Of a stretch of DNA of 64,000 nucleotides, positions 15,101-30,100 are shown piece by piece. Location: the NCBI GenBank assembly GCA_964017235.1, contig OZ024927.1:51961293-52025292 (forward strand). The letters run 5' to 3'. Under the pieces are notes generated by a model. The model was not told where the DNA came from. It was given only the letters and a program-made list of their open reading frames with translations, and ran no database searches. The translations under genes and the position numbers were made by a program. Positions within the stretch are counted from its first letter, which is position 1. Every line of letters begins with the position of its first letter. Source of the stretch: Sabellastarte sp. h YS-2021. Taxonomy: Eukaryota; Annelida; Polychaeta; Sabellida; Sabellidae.

Positions 15101-18100
15101 TGGTGAAGTTTCAGACCCGTAGCTAATTACTCACCTACTGAAAATGAGTAAATGTGAATTATCTCTAAAAGTATTGCAGATAGCCAATTTTTCTCAAATA
15201 ACTCATTCACCTACTTTTGGGAGAGCTTTCACTTGGTGAAGTTTCAGACCCATAGCTAATTACTCACCTACTCAAAATGAGTAAATGCGAATTATCTCTA
15301 AAAGTATTGCAGATAGCCAATTTTTCTCAAATAACTCATTCACCTACTTTTGGGAGAGCTTTCACTTGGTGAAGTTTCAGACCCATAGCTAATTACTCAC
15401 TTACTCAAAATGAGTAAATGCGAATTATCTCTAAAAGTATTGCAGATAGCCAATTTTTCTCAAATAACTCATTCACCTACTTTTGGGAGAGCTTTCACTT
15501 GGTGAAGTTTCAGACCCATAGCAAATTACTCACCTACTCAAAATGAGTAAATGCGAATTATCTCTAAAAGTATTGCAGATAGCCAATTTTTCTCAAATAA
15601 CTCATTCACCTACTTTTGGCAGAGCTTTCACTTGGTGAAGTTTCAGACCCATAGCTAATTATTCACCTACTCAAAATGAGTAAATGTGAATTATCTCTAA
15701 AAGTATTGTAGATAGCCAATTTTTCTCAAATAACTCATTCACCTACTTTTGGGAGAGCTTTCACTCTGTGAAGTTTCAGACCCATAGCTATTTATTCACC
15801 TACTCAAAATGAGTAAATGCTAATTATCTGTAAAAGTATTGCGGATACCCAATTTTTCTCAAATACTCATTCATCTACTTGTGGGAGAGCTTTCACATGG
15901 TGAAGTTTCAGACCCATAGCTAATTACTCACCTACTCAAAATGAGTAAATACGAATTATCTCTAAAAGTATTGCAGATAGCCAATTTTTCTCAAATAACT
16001 TCACCTACTTTTGGGAGAGCTTTCACTTGGTGAAGTTTCAGACCCATAGATAATTATTCACCTACTCAAAATGAGTAAATGTGAATTATCTCTTAATAGT
16101 ATTGCAGATAGCCAATTTTTCTCAAATAACTCATTCACCTACTTTTGGGAGAGCTTTCACTTGGTGAAGTTTCAGACCCATAGATAATTATTCACCTACT
16201 CAAAATGAGTAAATGTGAATTATCTCTTAATAGTATTGCAGATAGCCAATTTTTCTCAAATAACTCATTCACCTACTTTTGGAAGACCTTTCACACACGA
16301 AAATGAAAAATTGTGAATATCTCGGAAAAGCTATTTCTTCTGCTTTAATGCTCGGCGGGAGATACATACCACGGCAGTGGTCTTGACAAAAATTTTTGTC
16401 TCCCCAAAAATGGTGGCCATTTTGAATTTTCAAAGTTTTTGCAAAACACAAAAATGCTTATATCTCGAAAACCGTGCTATATGGAGTGAACTCAACAAAA
16501 TTTTGGACCTGCTGGGTATCTCTGCAGAGTAGCCATGCCAATTTTCAAAATATTTTTGTCTCGCCAAATATAGCGGACATTTTTAATTTTTTTATTTTTT
16601 GCAAAACACAAAAATGCTTATATCTTGAAAACCGTGCTAGATAGAGCAGACTGCGCTGACTTTGGTTGCCACAACAGTATAAGGCTAGAAACGAAGCATT
16701 TTCTTAATACTTTAGCACTCACCTTTATATCCTTTTCGGGACGCTTTGTTTTTGCTATGCAAAAACATTATCTTTTTTTTTTGCGAGCGATCCTCTAGTT
16801 GAAGTCTGTGCTGACATTTGTAGTGTGTCTTTTGATTTGCTTATTATACGTTAAAATGTTTAGCTTTGTCTAGTGTTTTAAAAATATATTTACTGACTAC
16901 AAAATTGTGTTAAGTGGTTTTGATATGTGGTTTGACCTCTTGGGTATTAGCTGTGAGTTTTTATACTGCTTTTCAATGTATTAACAGTCTATGTATTTAT
17001 GAATAAAATTTCAGTCTGACCTAAGGGAAAAGGCCAGTTGACATGCATAGTTATAAGCCATAATTTTATGACTTTTTTCAACATGTAGCACCCTCTTTGT
17101 TGACCATTGAAACTTCACCTGACTTCTATAACACGTCGTTTGACCTACTGAGTATTATCTGTAATTTGTACTGTTTTTTTTTCCAGTGTATTGGCCTCCT
17201 GTACACTGGCCACTGAAGTCTGTCCTGGTTTCTATAACATGGTGTTTGACTTACTGAGTATCAACTGCCCCATTGACACCTGTTCTGTCCAGGAGGTGGC
17301 TCTGTGTGTCAATACCTTCACAGAGCATGTGATTGATTTTGGACGTGATCATGGTGGTCGAGTAAGTTCAGTACTCTTAAATCTGCGACAAAACCCAGGC
17401 TTAATCTGAAATAATTTTTTATCAGACTCGTGCTTTTTCTTCCCGATTGGAAAATGTCTGAATTGGCCATAAATAGGGCTTTTAGTTTACAATCCATGGA
17501 TAAAGAGGGGTGGATTTTATGAAAGAAAAAGATTGTTTTCCAAAACACTTTGCAAATTGTTCCTAAACCCTATTGGTTAGTTCCTGAATCCTTCCATTTG
17601 CCTCCCAGATCCTCCAGACTGGATCCTTAATCGCCCCAGTGGGTTACAAACCTTATGAAGGCCTATATGATCAACACAACTAACTTAATATTGAAAAGAT
17701 TGCTTTATGAAACTTATCATAGCTGTATGATTGAGTTCTTGAATGTAAAATCAGGTAAAGATTGTAGAGGATTACAGAAAGTTTATGACAAATTCAAGCA
17801 GTTTTAATTTTTTGGGGAAACACATGATTCACTCGCGCATATTCCCAATGAGTTTAACCTCCATTTTCAAGCCTTTACCAATAGTTAAGACTGTAGTTCA
17901 CCAACCTCTCAAACAAAAGGAGTGACTTTCTGAATGCTTTTCAGGAATGTAACCCAAATGGGGGAAGGGGGAAAATTGGGTGGTGTTTAACAAAATTACT
18001 TTAACTCAGTTACAGAAAGTTCTAACAATATAGTGACATTATGAATGGTAGTGGGTCAATGCATGAAAATTCATAAATTATATAAGAAGTCCCACCACTA

Positions 18101-21100
18101 AGGATGTAACACTTGCAAGATTTGGGCTGTTGTCCATAGATTAGTTGATGAACTTGTGGTTCAAATTAAGAAATTAAGATAAATACATGTACCTAGAAAA
18201 TTATGATGAGACTTCTTGCATTCATTGATGAAATATGACACATCTTGAGAGAAGTACTATGCTTTACAATAGTTATGTAGATGTTTGTTGGATTGCTAGC
18301 ATTTTCTTTATATATAATAGTAGGATTTATATAGCGCAAAATTGATACAAAAAGCACCCGCCAGGGTATAACTGGGGGGGGGGGGGGGGGGGGGGTATGC
18401 CAGCCTAAACAAGTGTGTCTTTACCTGGCTTCTGAAACGATCTATTGTTTGCTTAGATCTGACAGTTTGTGGCAGCTTGTTCCATTCAGCTGGTGCAGCT
18501 ACTTAAATTTTGAATGCTTTTAGCCAATGTTCTCATTCAGTTTGATGATTTAGAAATGTTTGAATTTTTACAATTATGTGATTTTCTTGTAGATCTCTTG
18601 TGAGCCATGGTATATGTGTTCAGTGTCTGGATCCATCGATTTTGAATTCAATGTTGATGTAGATGTGGATATTGATGTTGGTGGGACAGATGTGGCATCA
18701 GTGGGTATTGATCTCAGCTTCTCATGGGCCGCAGATCTTGACATCATTGTGAACGGTCCCAAATTTAACCCTGTGTGTAGGTAGGTACATTTTAGGAGAC
18801 TACATCATTATTTTTGATCAGAATTCTACTGGCATTAAAATTCATTACAGAGACAGTAATCCTACTCAAGTATCGTAATTTATATTGAAAATATTCAGTG
18901 GGTATGGACCACACTGACATCACTTGGCATATGCCTCGATTTGACACAATATCATACACAGAATATAAAATGATGCTTGCCTGTCATCGGCAGTGCCGTG
19001 GTGACTAAAGCTGGGGTGATGTTTTCAAGCACAAATATTGTGTTGAACAAGATAATACAACCCACCCCCAACTTTCCTATATTGAACTCTTATGCCTTAG
19101 ACTGACTGTATCATTTACCTTTGTTTCAGCATCGTCTCTGAAGCTATGTACTGCATCAGCTACCACTCCTCTACCTGTGCACGGGACCTAGCCTCTGTCT
19201 ATCAGGCCCAGGTTGCTGCAGTCATCACAGATGTGGATCTTGTGTGTGAGGACCCATGCAGAGAAAACCCCTGTGTCAATTTTGGCGAGTGTGTAGCTCA
19301 AGACAATGGCTATGGATACACCTGTGACTGTCTGCCTGGATATGGTGGAGTTCACTGTGAAATAGGTACATTTTAATTCCTTTTTATGCGGTTTATGAAG
19401 GTACACAATTATTATTACACAAGCCACAAAATCCCTGTGTACTGAGATGTAGCTATAAGATTTACTCATTATTTATTCTCATCTAGATCTTATCACATTA
19501 TTTATAATGTATTTATTGCATCGTCCACTGTATCTAACATTTTATTTTGGAAAAAAAGTCTTTCATTTTCCTAAATTAGACTGAAATTGGCTTTACGTTG
19601 AGTAAAGCCTTAACATTTTCTGACAATCCTGGAACATATCCATGCTAATATAAGTATGTGAGTGAGCACTTTTCCGAGAACCTTCACATTACCACACTGC
19701 AAAGCCTCTGAAATCCCTGTTTGAGCATACACTTTGTCATTTCAGATTAATTTAATAACCTTTGTTCTAAAGTTTTATGCACTTTTACCTTGTAGGTGGT
19801 GAGTGCAAACAGCTGCAAGCATCTTTGTGTTTGACTGACATTTTAACAGATGTACTGAGTGCCTTGGGGCCAGGACAAAGCAATGACATTTGCAAGTGAG
19901 TTAGATCTTTTACAATAATTTTTTTACAATATTCATCCTTGTCTAACTCTAGGGTCTCTGTTGACGGTTATATATTTTGTATCACAGAAGCAGCTTCTGG
20001 TTAAATTATGTTGTCTTTTGGAATGATTGATTTGAAAAAACCTAAAATGGCTATAAATTCACACAAGCGTATGTTTAAAACATATCTTGCATTTGTTATG
20101 AATTCCATCATAGACATTAACTATAATTTATTACATAACTATAATAACTACATAGTTATAAAATATGTTTGCACTGCATTTACTTGAAATCTTTTTTGAC
20201 TAAAAATTCAGACAGAAAATATGTGCATGAAACATTATAATTTATAAGTAAATGGTTTTGCTTATTTTCAGTGTTATACAAAAGCTTTACATGTAATGAT
20301 AAGGGCATTTATGGTGTCCCAATGTTCAAAATCATTTAATAACAAACCACATGTCGATTTTAAGATCCTGAAGCTCCTGTTAATATTTTTAAACAAGAAA
20401 CTACATAAATCAGACATTAATAACATTTATATCAGAAACTGGACCAAGTATTGATCGCATTGTGGTATACGAGCTATGATCATGATAGTTTTTTCCCAAG
20501 GATACCTCGATGATAAATCCACAGGTATGCATGATTTTCCAAGACATTATTGCATAATAATAAGGCTGAAATTTGTTTTGCTCTACTTGCACAAAGCGAA
20601 AAATGAGTATTGCACTACAGTAGTACCCAATTCAAGAATGTCTGGAAAGAAACAAAAACGCAATCTCTAGACATGCTAGCCTGGGAGAGAGTTTGCACTA
20701 CAAAATTCTAACAAATATTCACCCTTGTTGTAGCACCTATGATGCCCACCTGGAGTGTATTTCCCTGTACTTGCTGTCCTGTGAAGATGTCAATGTGTTC
20801 TACAAGGAGGTCTTTCATCTGGCTGTATCTCTCATGGACATGGCTCGTTCTTACGTGGGCTGTGATGGTGCGGGTATGTCCTCTGTATTGATCATAATTT
20901 CTATATTTAACACTTGAGAGCCATGTATTTTATTTTTAGAAGGGAAGGGTGGGGTGTGTGCCTTTATAACCAAAAAGGGCACTAGTAAAAGGTTTTGTTT
21001 TCTTGTCAGAAAGTCAAATGTACTTTTTGTTGACAAAATAACAATTTAAACAGTATCTTAGCCTTTATTTACAATGAATTGAGTGTAATTTCTTCCATTT

Positions 21101-24100
21101 CCAGTTGGACCAGGGGACATTGGCTGCCATGTTGATGCGTCTGTCGAGTGTTTCTCCACAGATTTGGCAGTAATATTCAGTGCCGTGGGAGGTAATACTC
21201 CAGATATTGGTGGAGGTTGTGGGTAAGTACTGTAGTGTACCTATTTCCATGATTAAATTTTAGAGTCAGAAATCTGACGTTTTCTCAAGAATAAAACACC
21301 AAGAATAAAAATTCACTGAAATTCAGATAAAATATTATGCCTAACATTGTAACAGAAGTGATATATTTGATAACAGTATTATATAATATATGATAAAGAG
21401 GTGTTTTTGCTAAAATCTTAAACTTTACATACTGTGACATATTTTCAAGTTTTTCTTATTGTAATGGCCTTTGATTTTTGCAGTAAGGTGACCTCAACTT
21501 GTCATAAATGTATTGCAGTATTTTAGTTATGTTCAATGGCAAACCTGTTTGTGATGAAAGAATAAGGATGATTTCTGAAAGTTTACTTTTGCTTGTTCAC
21601 CATGTATCTGAAGTATGATCATCTGACGCGTTTGTAAATGATATAGATACTCACAGGCTATGGCACCTGTATTGTGATGAAACTTTTTATACTGGTTTCA
21701 TTGCGTTATTTGTATTACTTCCAAAAAAAACTTTTTTCTTTTTATTAAGTTAAAAATCTTAGTTCCAATATCATGTATCTACTCTGTTTCAGGCTTTTGC
21801 TTAAACTACAGTAGTTATCAATACCAACAGATCCAATTATACCTCTATTTATTTGGATACTAAATTCCTGGGGCCAATTTCACAAAGGGACTTAGACTTA
21901 ACCAAGTTTTTGGCTAAGTCAGGGACTTAAATCTAAGACTTTGGTCTTAGCTAGGTCGGGGACTTAAATGGATTTCACAAAGGGGTGACTTAGCTAAGTC
22001 CAAGCTTATCAAATAACCACAGTGGTTTTCTGTGGCATGTGAGCTTTTATATCCTTCATTTAATGCATTTTAGCTAAGGATAAGTGGTGTTTTGAAATAG
22101 AAAACCTTGTAACATCATATAAACTTCCCAAAGACTACTTCAGTAAGGTGTTCTGTATAATTATACTTTATTTACAGTCATTTCAAATTTTGAAGTGGAG
22201 AAAAGTTTATGGTGGCCATATTTAAGTCCTCTTTACAAAATGTAAGCCCACAACCTCCCAGATTTAAAGTTAAGTCCACTGACTTAGCAATTTCATGGAA
22301 TTAGCTGCTTTGTATAATCTGCTAAGTTTAAGACCACAGACTCAACATTCTGTTGACAAAATTTAAGACCAAAGACTTAAATTTAAGTCTAAATCTGGAC
22401 TTAAGTCCCTTTGTGAAATCGGCCCCTGCTGTGATTGTATTTTCTGTGAACCTTTCATTACAGAGCGATCAAGTCCATATATGGCTGTATTGCTGAAGTA
22501 GAGGCATCTTGTAGAGAGAATGAATTCTATGCGAAGTTTGCATCCATGTGGTATTCACTGCGATTTATTGGCTGTCCTGATGACGAATGTAATATCAATT
22601 CAGTGAGGGAATGTATCTATGACCTATACACAGAGTAAGTTATCATAATTTTCTTTAAATTCCTACTCACCGTTTGAAATGACTTTTCCTTTGACTTTAT
22701 AAAGCTTGGAATTATAGGTGATTGTTTATTCAGGGAATATGGAAATATTGTCTAGCTGATTTAAAAACAGTGAGTCTACCCTTCACTAACGATTCAAGTT
22801 TCATATTACATAATGTGTTATCTATTCTGAAAGGAAAGATAAAGGAAATGGTTAAAATTTCACAAAATATAATCTTGACCATGATTAATTATTAATTAGA
22901 TGAAAGTTAATGCCATGTTTGGTTTCAAAACTTTGTCATAAAACCTATTCGTAACGTGTGAGAGAAATATGACTTTAGCAGTTCAGTGAAACACATACTC
23001 GTAGTCTTTGATCTTGGTGTAATAGTTGGGTCTGTATTTTTTGTTACACTTAGATTTATTCTAAAGGTTTTCTTAAAAAATGACCATTTTCTGAGAAAAT
23101 TTCTCCGAAAACATCCCAAGTATTAGAATTTTCAAAATTCTGAAAAAACATTAACTATAAATTGAATACAATAACTGTGCACAAAACAGATAACATTGAT
23201 CTTTTAGCATGAATGAGTTATGTTCTATAAACTTAATAGAAAATGCACTTTTATGCCATCTTTGAAATATTAATATTTTCAGAAATGGTTCTCATTTGTA
23301 AAATTTCTTCCTTGAAAATCCCTACTTTTGTAAAAAAGTTTGAAGAATAAGTGTCTACTAAGAATAAAAATGTTAATAAGAATATGAACCCTGATGTGTT
23401 ACTTGCTGTGAGTAATTTACACCAAAGTTATAGGCAACAGATCTGATACTCAAATGTATAATCATCACCAGAATTTTTGACTGCAAATATAGTTTGTATA
23501 ATTTTCACAAGACTTTTAGACTACAGATCTGTTATAAGTATGTAAAATTTCCATAAGGGTTTTAGACTGTGGATCTGATACCTGCATGTATAATTTATAC
23601 CAGATTTCTATATAATGGTTATTTGTAATATTCACGCCAGATTCCTGGACTGCAGAGCCCCAGAGCCAGAGTGTAGTGGGAGTAAAAGTAAAAGTAAATC
23701 AGGAAGTTGCCATTCAAAGGAATCCAAGGACAGTTGCAGCAAAAGTAAATCAGGAAGTTGCGAGTCAAAGGAATCCAAGGACAGTTGCAGCAAATCTAAG
23801 TCATGCAAATCTTCCAGTAAATCAACAAAGAGTGCCAAGTCATGTAGTGGTAAATCTGCAAAGTCTTGCAAGAGCACTGAAAGTAAGAGCTCAACAAAGA
23901 GTTCAACAAAAAGTTCAACAAAGAGTTCAACAAAGTCAAAGTCAAAGGCATCGAATGAGTCAAATGACAGCAGAAGGAAGAGAAGTGCAGAAGTGAGTGA
24001 ATCCAGTGAGTCCGATGATGGCAGACGCAGAAGGAAAAGAGACACAGAATCGAAGGAAAAGACGTCTAGTAAGGATAAATCAGCTTCCAAAAGTACAGGA

Positions 24101-27100
24101 ACAAAAAGTAAAAGCACAGGAACTAAAAGTAAAAGCACAGGAACTAAAAGTAAAAGCACAGGAACTAAAAGTAAAAGCACAGGAACAAAAAGTAAAAGCA
24201 CAGGAACAAAAAGTAAAAGCACAGGAACAAAAAGTAAATCTGGAAGCTATCCCAAAAGCTCACCAGAGCAAGAATGTGACTACTGTGGGTAAGTGGATCT
24301 TTCTTCATATTTTCTTCTGAAAATGTGTGACTTTCAGACTGGTCCAAAAGTGTCATCTATTAAATAACATAAATTCCATCAGTTTAGTTTGTTTGCAACA
24401 TATATACTATAGAATATACCGGTACATGGTTTACAAATATAAAGATAGGCATGAATGATTGGCACAATAATTATTTCATTTGATTATCTTGAAAATAAGC
24501 CTAGGGGATGAGACTAAAGTCAACCTTCTTGAGACTTGTCATACAAGAAGACTTGAAATTGTGTGTCAATTTTGCTGAATTTCACTGTAATTACAACCAA
24601 CTCCATTGGACTAAGGTTGCAAATTAAAAGTATAAGTTTTGAAAGTTTAAGAATTAATTTATATGTATTAAATTTATTGTTTCAAATACTATAAACAAGG
24701 TTTCATACTCTTGGCTTAAAACTTGAGGCACCTCCTTTGAAGGCTTAAAGTTAAGCAAAATAGTCAGTCAAGTCTCAAGTACTCTCTTTTAAGTAATTCC
24801 AGCAGTCTGAGTCCATGAACTCAGCAAAATAGTCAAATATTTGGGCCAGTTGTCTCGCAGTTTAATCTGACTCCAGGCTTAAGCCCTTTTATGAAATCAA
24901 ATCCTGATTCTTTTGGTCGAGTATCTCTTACCACATTCACAGATTCACAAGGATGTTCAATTATGATTTCCCTATACTTATTTCAGCATCTATCGGGAGA
25001 CACTGGTATGCCTGGGCTCAGGTTTGGGTGAGGGATGTCTGGAAGAAGATGTAGAGGAGTTGTATGATATGTTCCTTGAGATAGACACTTTTATCGGTGA
25101 TCAGTGTGTAACACCCTGTGATGGACACCCATGTCAGAATGGCGGTGTTTGTGAAGATCTGGACGATGGTGACTTCGAATGTATTTGTGAAGATGATTTC
25201 AAGGGGGAATTCTGTGAAATAGGTTTGTCTTGTAATTATATTTCAACTTTTTTTATTATCCACCACACTCTGTATTTGACCTAAGTGGCAAGGTAGTCTG
25301 GATAGTAACTTATCCTTAATGTGGATAAGTTTTTCAGTTTTTGTGTGAAAAATTGCCCATTTTTCCCAAATACTATATAAACTATAATAGTATTAATAAT
25401 ACATGTATTATTAAAAAGGTATTTTTACAGAATTTCTGTTTGTTTTTATTGAATTCACATCCATGCATGAAGTGGTGTGGAATTCAATATTACCATGTAA
25501 ACTTCCAAACTGGGTAGATAATGACCATTATTCGACCAAGGACCAGGTAGCTGTTTTTTTAAGATTTGAATTTGAAACTATAATCTACACTCAGTTAAAA
25601 GTTGGTATTGACATTATTTTAGTTGAGCAATATTGCAATGTAAATGTAACAAAAGAAAACTGAGCAGACCAGTGTTATATCAGATTAAGTGCTATAAAAG
25701 TCCAATTAGAATCAGACATACATTTTGTGGACAATTCTTATTGGTTTATGTTATTTTTGCAGAGATTGGTTGTGACTTGGTCAAAGTTGAAGAATGCACT
25801 GTGGACTTGGATATTTTCTACTACATTTCACTCTTTGATTGCAACTGGCAGGCGAGAGTTTGCAGGTGAGGGTGTGGGGTGTCATTAGGAAAGCGAGTAC
25901 ATAAATAGAGAAAACCAGTGTTATAATCAAATATGAAAGACAGGTCAACACCATTGTACATTTACACAATGAAAATGTATACATGTTACAGGCAATCTGT
26001 GTAACCAGGCATTACGCGTAATGACTGAACATTTCAGTCATTTCGCGAAATGCCTAAACAGTTCAGGCATTTTGCGAAATGCCTAGGCATTTCACGTAAT
26101 GGCTGAAAATGAGCTCTAGGCATTATGCGTAATGCCTGAACATAGTTTTGTATCATGTTTGATGATTATTCCTGAATTATTTTGATGTTATATAGTTTTA
26201 TCCTTGCTTGTGGTATACATAGAGAATATATTTTATGTCCATTCATGAATAATGACAATAAAAATGGTATTACAAATACCTATTTTCAATTTTACTGAAA
26301 CTGTTTATTACTATCCATACAAAGTATTCAGAAAACATAATAATACATACAAATACAAAATGATGTTAACAGAAATGTTTTGAAAAAGTGGCATAATTGA
26401 CCAACACTTATTTTAGGTCCTCAATCATTATAGTACACAGATTTTTGGCATGAGAACTTTCTTTTCAGCCTCCTGTTTCTTGAATAGCTTAGTTTTAAAT
26501 TTTAATTTTCTCTTAAAAAGCTTCACTGAATAATGTATTTTTATTTATTTATTTTAATGAACACTAGTAATCCGTCTTGTCAAGAAATGATATCAGTTAT
26601 TTAAAGCTAAAATACTGCTCCCAAGTGAGATGTAACTCACTAAACTCCTTCTTAAAGTTCTTGTACTTTTGATGTTTTGACTTGAAATATGTCATTGTCA
26701 TATATCAAGGGGGGGGGGGCATTAGTGCAGAATACTTACTTAAGTCCAGCAAGCTCAGGCTGAGTGTTTGGATGCTAAAAGGGTGGGAAACCCTAATTAA
26801 GCTTGTTTCATCTAAGAGGATTGTTTCATCTAAGAGGATTAACATAAAAGTTTTCAGTATTTGTCTCATATATTTAAAGAAGCCCCACATAACAAGATCA
26901 GAAAGCATACTCTTTTGAAAACAGTAACAACAACTAGATGCCCTTCTGACAACTAAATGAAAGAGGTATGAAAAATATGACTATTAGTGATGACATTGCA
27001 ATACTACTCATTCATTTATTCAATTAAGTAAAAAAAGTATAAGAGATCTCAAAATGTAACTTAATTGATAGTTATACAGTTAAAACTACAATGTGTGAAT

Positions 27101-30100
27101 TGCTTCTATCTGCAAGAAATAATGTATCAAATCAATAAAACTTTAAAAAAAAATGGTGACACAGACTGCTTGAAATCTCAAATCAAAGTTTAAGTATTTG
27201 ATATACTTAAAGAAGCCACACTCCACATAACAACATAAGAGGATGCACCAAGAACTAAAAAATGGAAAATGAGAATGAGTATGAGATGTATTATTATTGA
27301 TGATTATGTAGTAAAACTGTTTATGTATTCAGTTATGCAAAAATCCATGAGGTATGTCAGTATTATAAGCTTCATTAATTGTAATATAGTTAAAACTACA
27401 TCTTGAATTGCTCATAGCAAGAAATAATCATATTCTATCAAAAAGATATTTTTAAAAAAATCATAAACAGATTGCCTAAAATCTCAAATACTTCTTTAGG
27501 CAATCTGTGTAACACTGAACCTTATATTTCAGTCATTACGTGAAATGCCTAGGCATTTCGCAAAATGGCTAAACTGTTTAGGCATTTCGCGAAATGACTG
27601 AAATGTTCAGTCATTACGCGTAATGCCTAGTTACACAGATTGCCTGTAACATACATACACTGTCAATGAAAAATGTTAGTCCCTTGCAAAGTGAATTGCT
27701 TTGGTAGTGAACACAGAAGCCTTTAAGGCCACAATTGCCTGCATCACTTGGTGTAAACAAAGGACTCCATCCTGGGTCTAGACTTACATTTTTGAGTCAG
27801 AAAAGTACAGGACCCCAAGTTTAAGAGCCTCATAAACCTTTTTCAATCTGTTTTTAGTGTTAAAACCATATTTCTATGTATTTTGAAGATAAAACCTTTT
27901 TATTGACTAAAACACTAAAAAATAACCATTTTAGTAAAAGCTTTTTGGTGACTAAACATTTTCTATATATAAATTCCCACTGCTTTTGTGATTGTGTATT
28001 AAAGTGAACATAATATTGCCCAGATCACACAATATAACCTTATTTTATCCATTACCTGGGTGTTTCCTTCTGAACAATGTATTTGTTGTACATGTATTAC
28101 TGTATATGGAATATAATGGAAACTAAGTTATGAAATGTAAGAAAACTAAAGATATAAGCTGTTTGTGTTTTAAATCGTAAACTTTTGTATTTTATAAAAA
28201 TGTTACTTTAGAGTGAGTCTCTTTAAAAATAAGCTGTCCCTGTTAGGCCTTGATATAGAACATAGTACATAATAATATTAATTTTTCCAGAGTGGAAAAA
28301 CCCTATTTTAGCCAGAAAGTGTGAAACATTTGCATTTTCGTCTCAATTTTTTGCACTCAGTCTGTTTATATAATAATATTTCTAGTATATCCATGAAAGG
28401 ACTGTATTATTGTAGAATTGGATAATGTTACAGGGAAATGCCAGCTGGGTAATTTTGCATGATTTATCTAATTCAGCATTATACTTTCATTTTCTTTTCA
28501 AGTGACGTGTCCCTAGCCATACGTTGTGTAGAAGAGGCCACACTGTACTGTTCTGGAGACAAACTGGCTTCAGTCACAAGGCAGAAGGAGGTTCTGACAT
28601 CACTACAGAGAGGGTGTGAGGATTTCGTGATCGATGCACCAGAAATAATTGAGATAGAGGCTCCAGACTCACCCATTGGTATGTAATAAACTGTGAATAT
28701 CTTTAAAGTAGTAGAAATCAGATGAACGTAAAGGTGGATCTAGTTATATGATCCTAAAACAGAAATAGAAAATCAAGTGCAAGGCAATACCAATTAAAAT
28801 AATATTTCTTTTTTCAATGTCGGTGTTGTCAGTGTACTTGAAATAAATAATTATATGATTTAGGTGTGTTTATCTGAAGAAAACTAATACTACAATTATA
28901 TATATTAAACAATAGCATAAGAAAAATACTTTGGACATGACATAAATTAGTTTAAATATTCATAATGTGACAGTTAAAGAGTAGATTTCCCACAGTGTAC
29001 CATGTGGTATGTCATCACAGGATTTCTTGAGTTTTCCATTATTTCAGGAAAAAAAATTCTGCTTTGAATGACACAATACTTGAAACTGTACCATAGAAGT
29101 TTTAGTTTTGTTTAGGATTCATAACCCACTATTTTTCTGTTACTTTATTTTATACACTTGCCATACAATTCTGATATTATGGCACTGAATCTCTAAGTTT
29201 GTGATATGTTATAACATTGACAGTTACTTTTATAATAATGATTTGTTATTCTGAAAGTTCTTAACAACTATATAGTATATGCTACACAAAAAATGGCTGC
29301 TCAAAAATATAACAAGTCACTTTGTTTATGACTTCTTGTTATAAATGAAGGATATGGGTACAGGAATGCCAAGTATTTTATTGATTACTGTTTTAATATG
29401 TATAGTTTTTACACTTTGCCACCTCTTTGCTTTGTTTGACAGAATGTTACCACTGTGACAAAACTACGGATGACTGTGAAATGAAGATGTGTGATGAAGG
29501 CGAGGTCAGTGTCTATTTTAACTAACAAACTATCAAAATCTTTGGACTGTCTTGTTATTTTTCAAAGATAGAGTATGATATGGGAAATTTGCCATCTCGG
29601 GGGCCACCCTTCAAAAGTAAGACAAAAGAAGTAAAATTTTTGCCAATCTTGCATCAAGAAAGACCAAACAGATAATTTAGCAAGACAACAAAATTAACTT
29701 GAAAAGAATGTGTCACAAGTCAGGGAAAATAAAGGAAATTTCCTGAAATTCCTATTGTAGAGAATTCCACACTGAATACTGCAATTCTTTTGTTATTTAG
29801 TCAGGAGTCTGGATTCTTATTAATATTTCTCACCATTTTCTGAAAGGCACATGTCGTTTGAAACACCCCAACACAATGTTGTGTTATTGCCCATAAATTG
29901 CTAATATGTCTTTCATCTGGTAAATTACCTCCATTAAAACTTAATATTAGGTCAAATGTGATCACAAAATAATTATTTTTCTAAATAATTTAATTTTTTT
30001 GTTCAATTCAGCAGTTCTTTAACATTTTATTTCCTATAGAGATATCTCTATATTTACCTCTTTTTGTTTTCAGTTAAGGTATACTAAAATTGGGTTAAGT

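Noticed and set aside
12691-16297. Regularly spaced repeats that could suggest a CRISPR array
   Set aside because: The whole 133-bp unit is conserved with no unique spacers, and the context is a eukaryotic intron.
23632-24222. 196-codon Leu/Val-rich antisense frame
   Set aside because: It is the complement of the Lys/Ser codons of exon 22, which has matching splice phases and flanking Cys modules.
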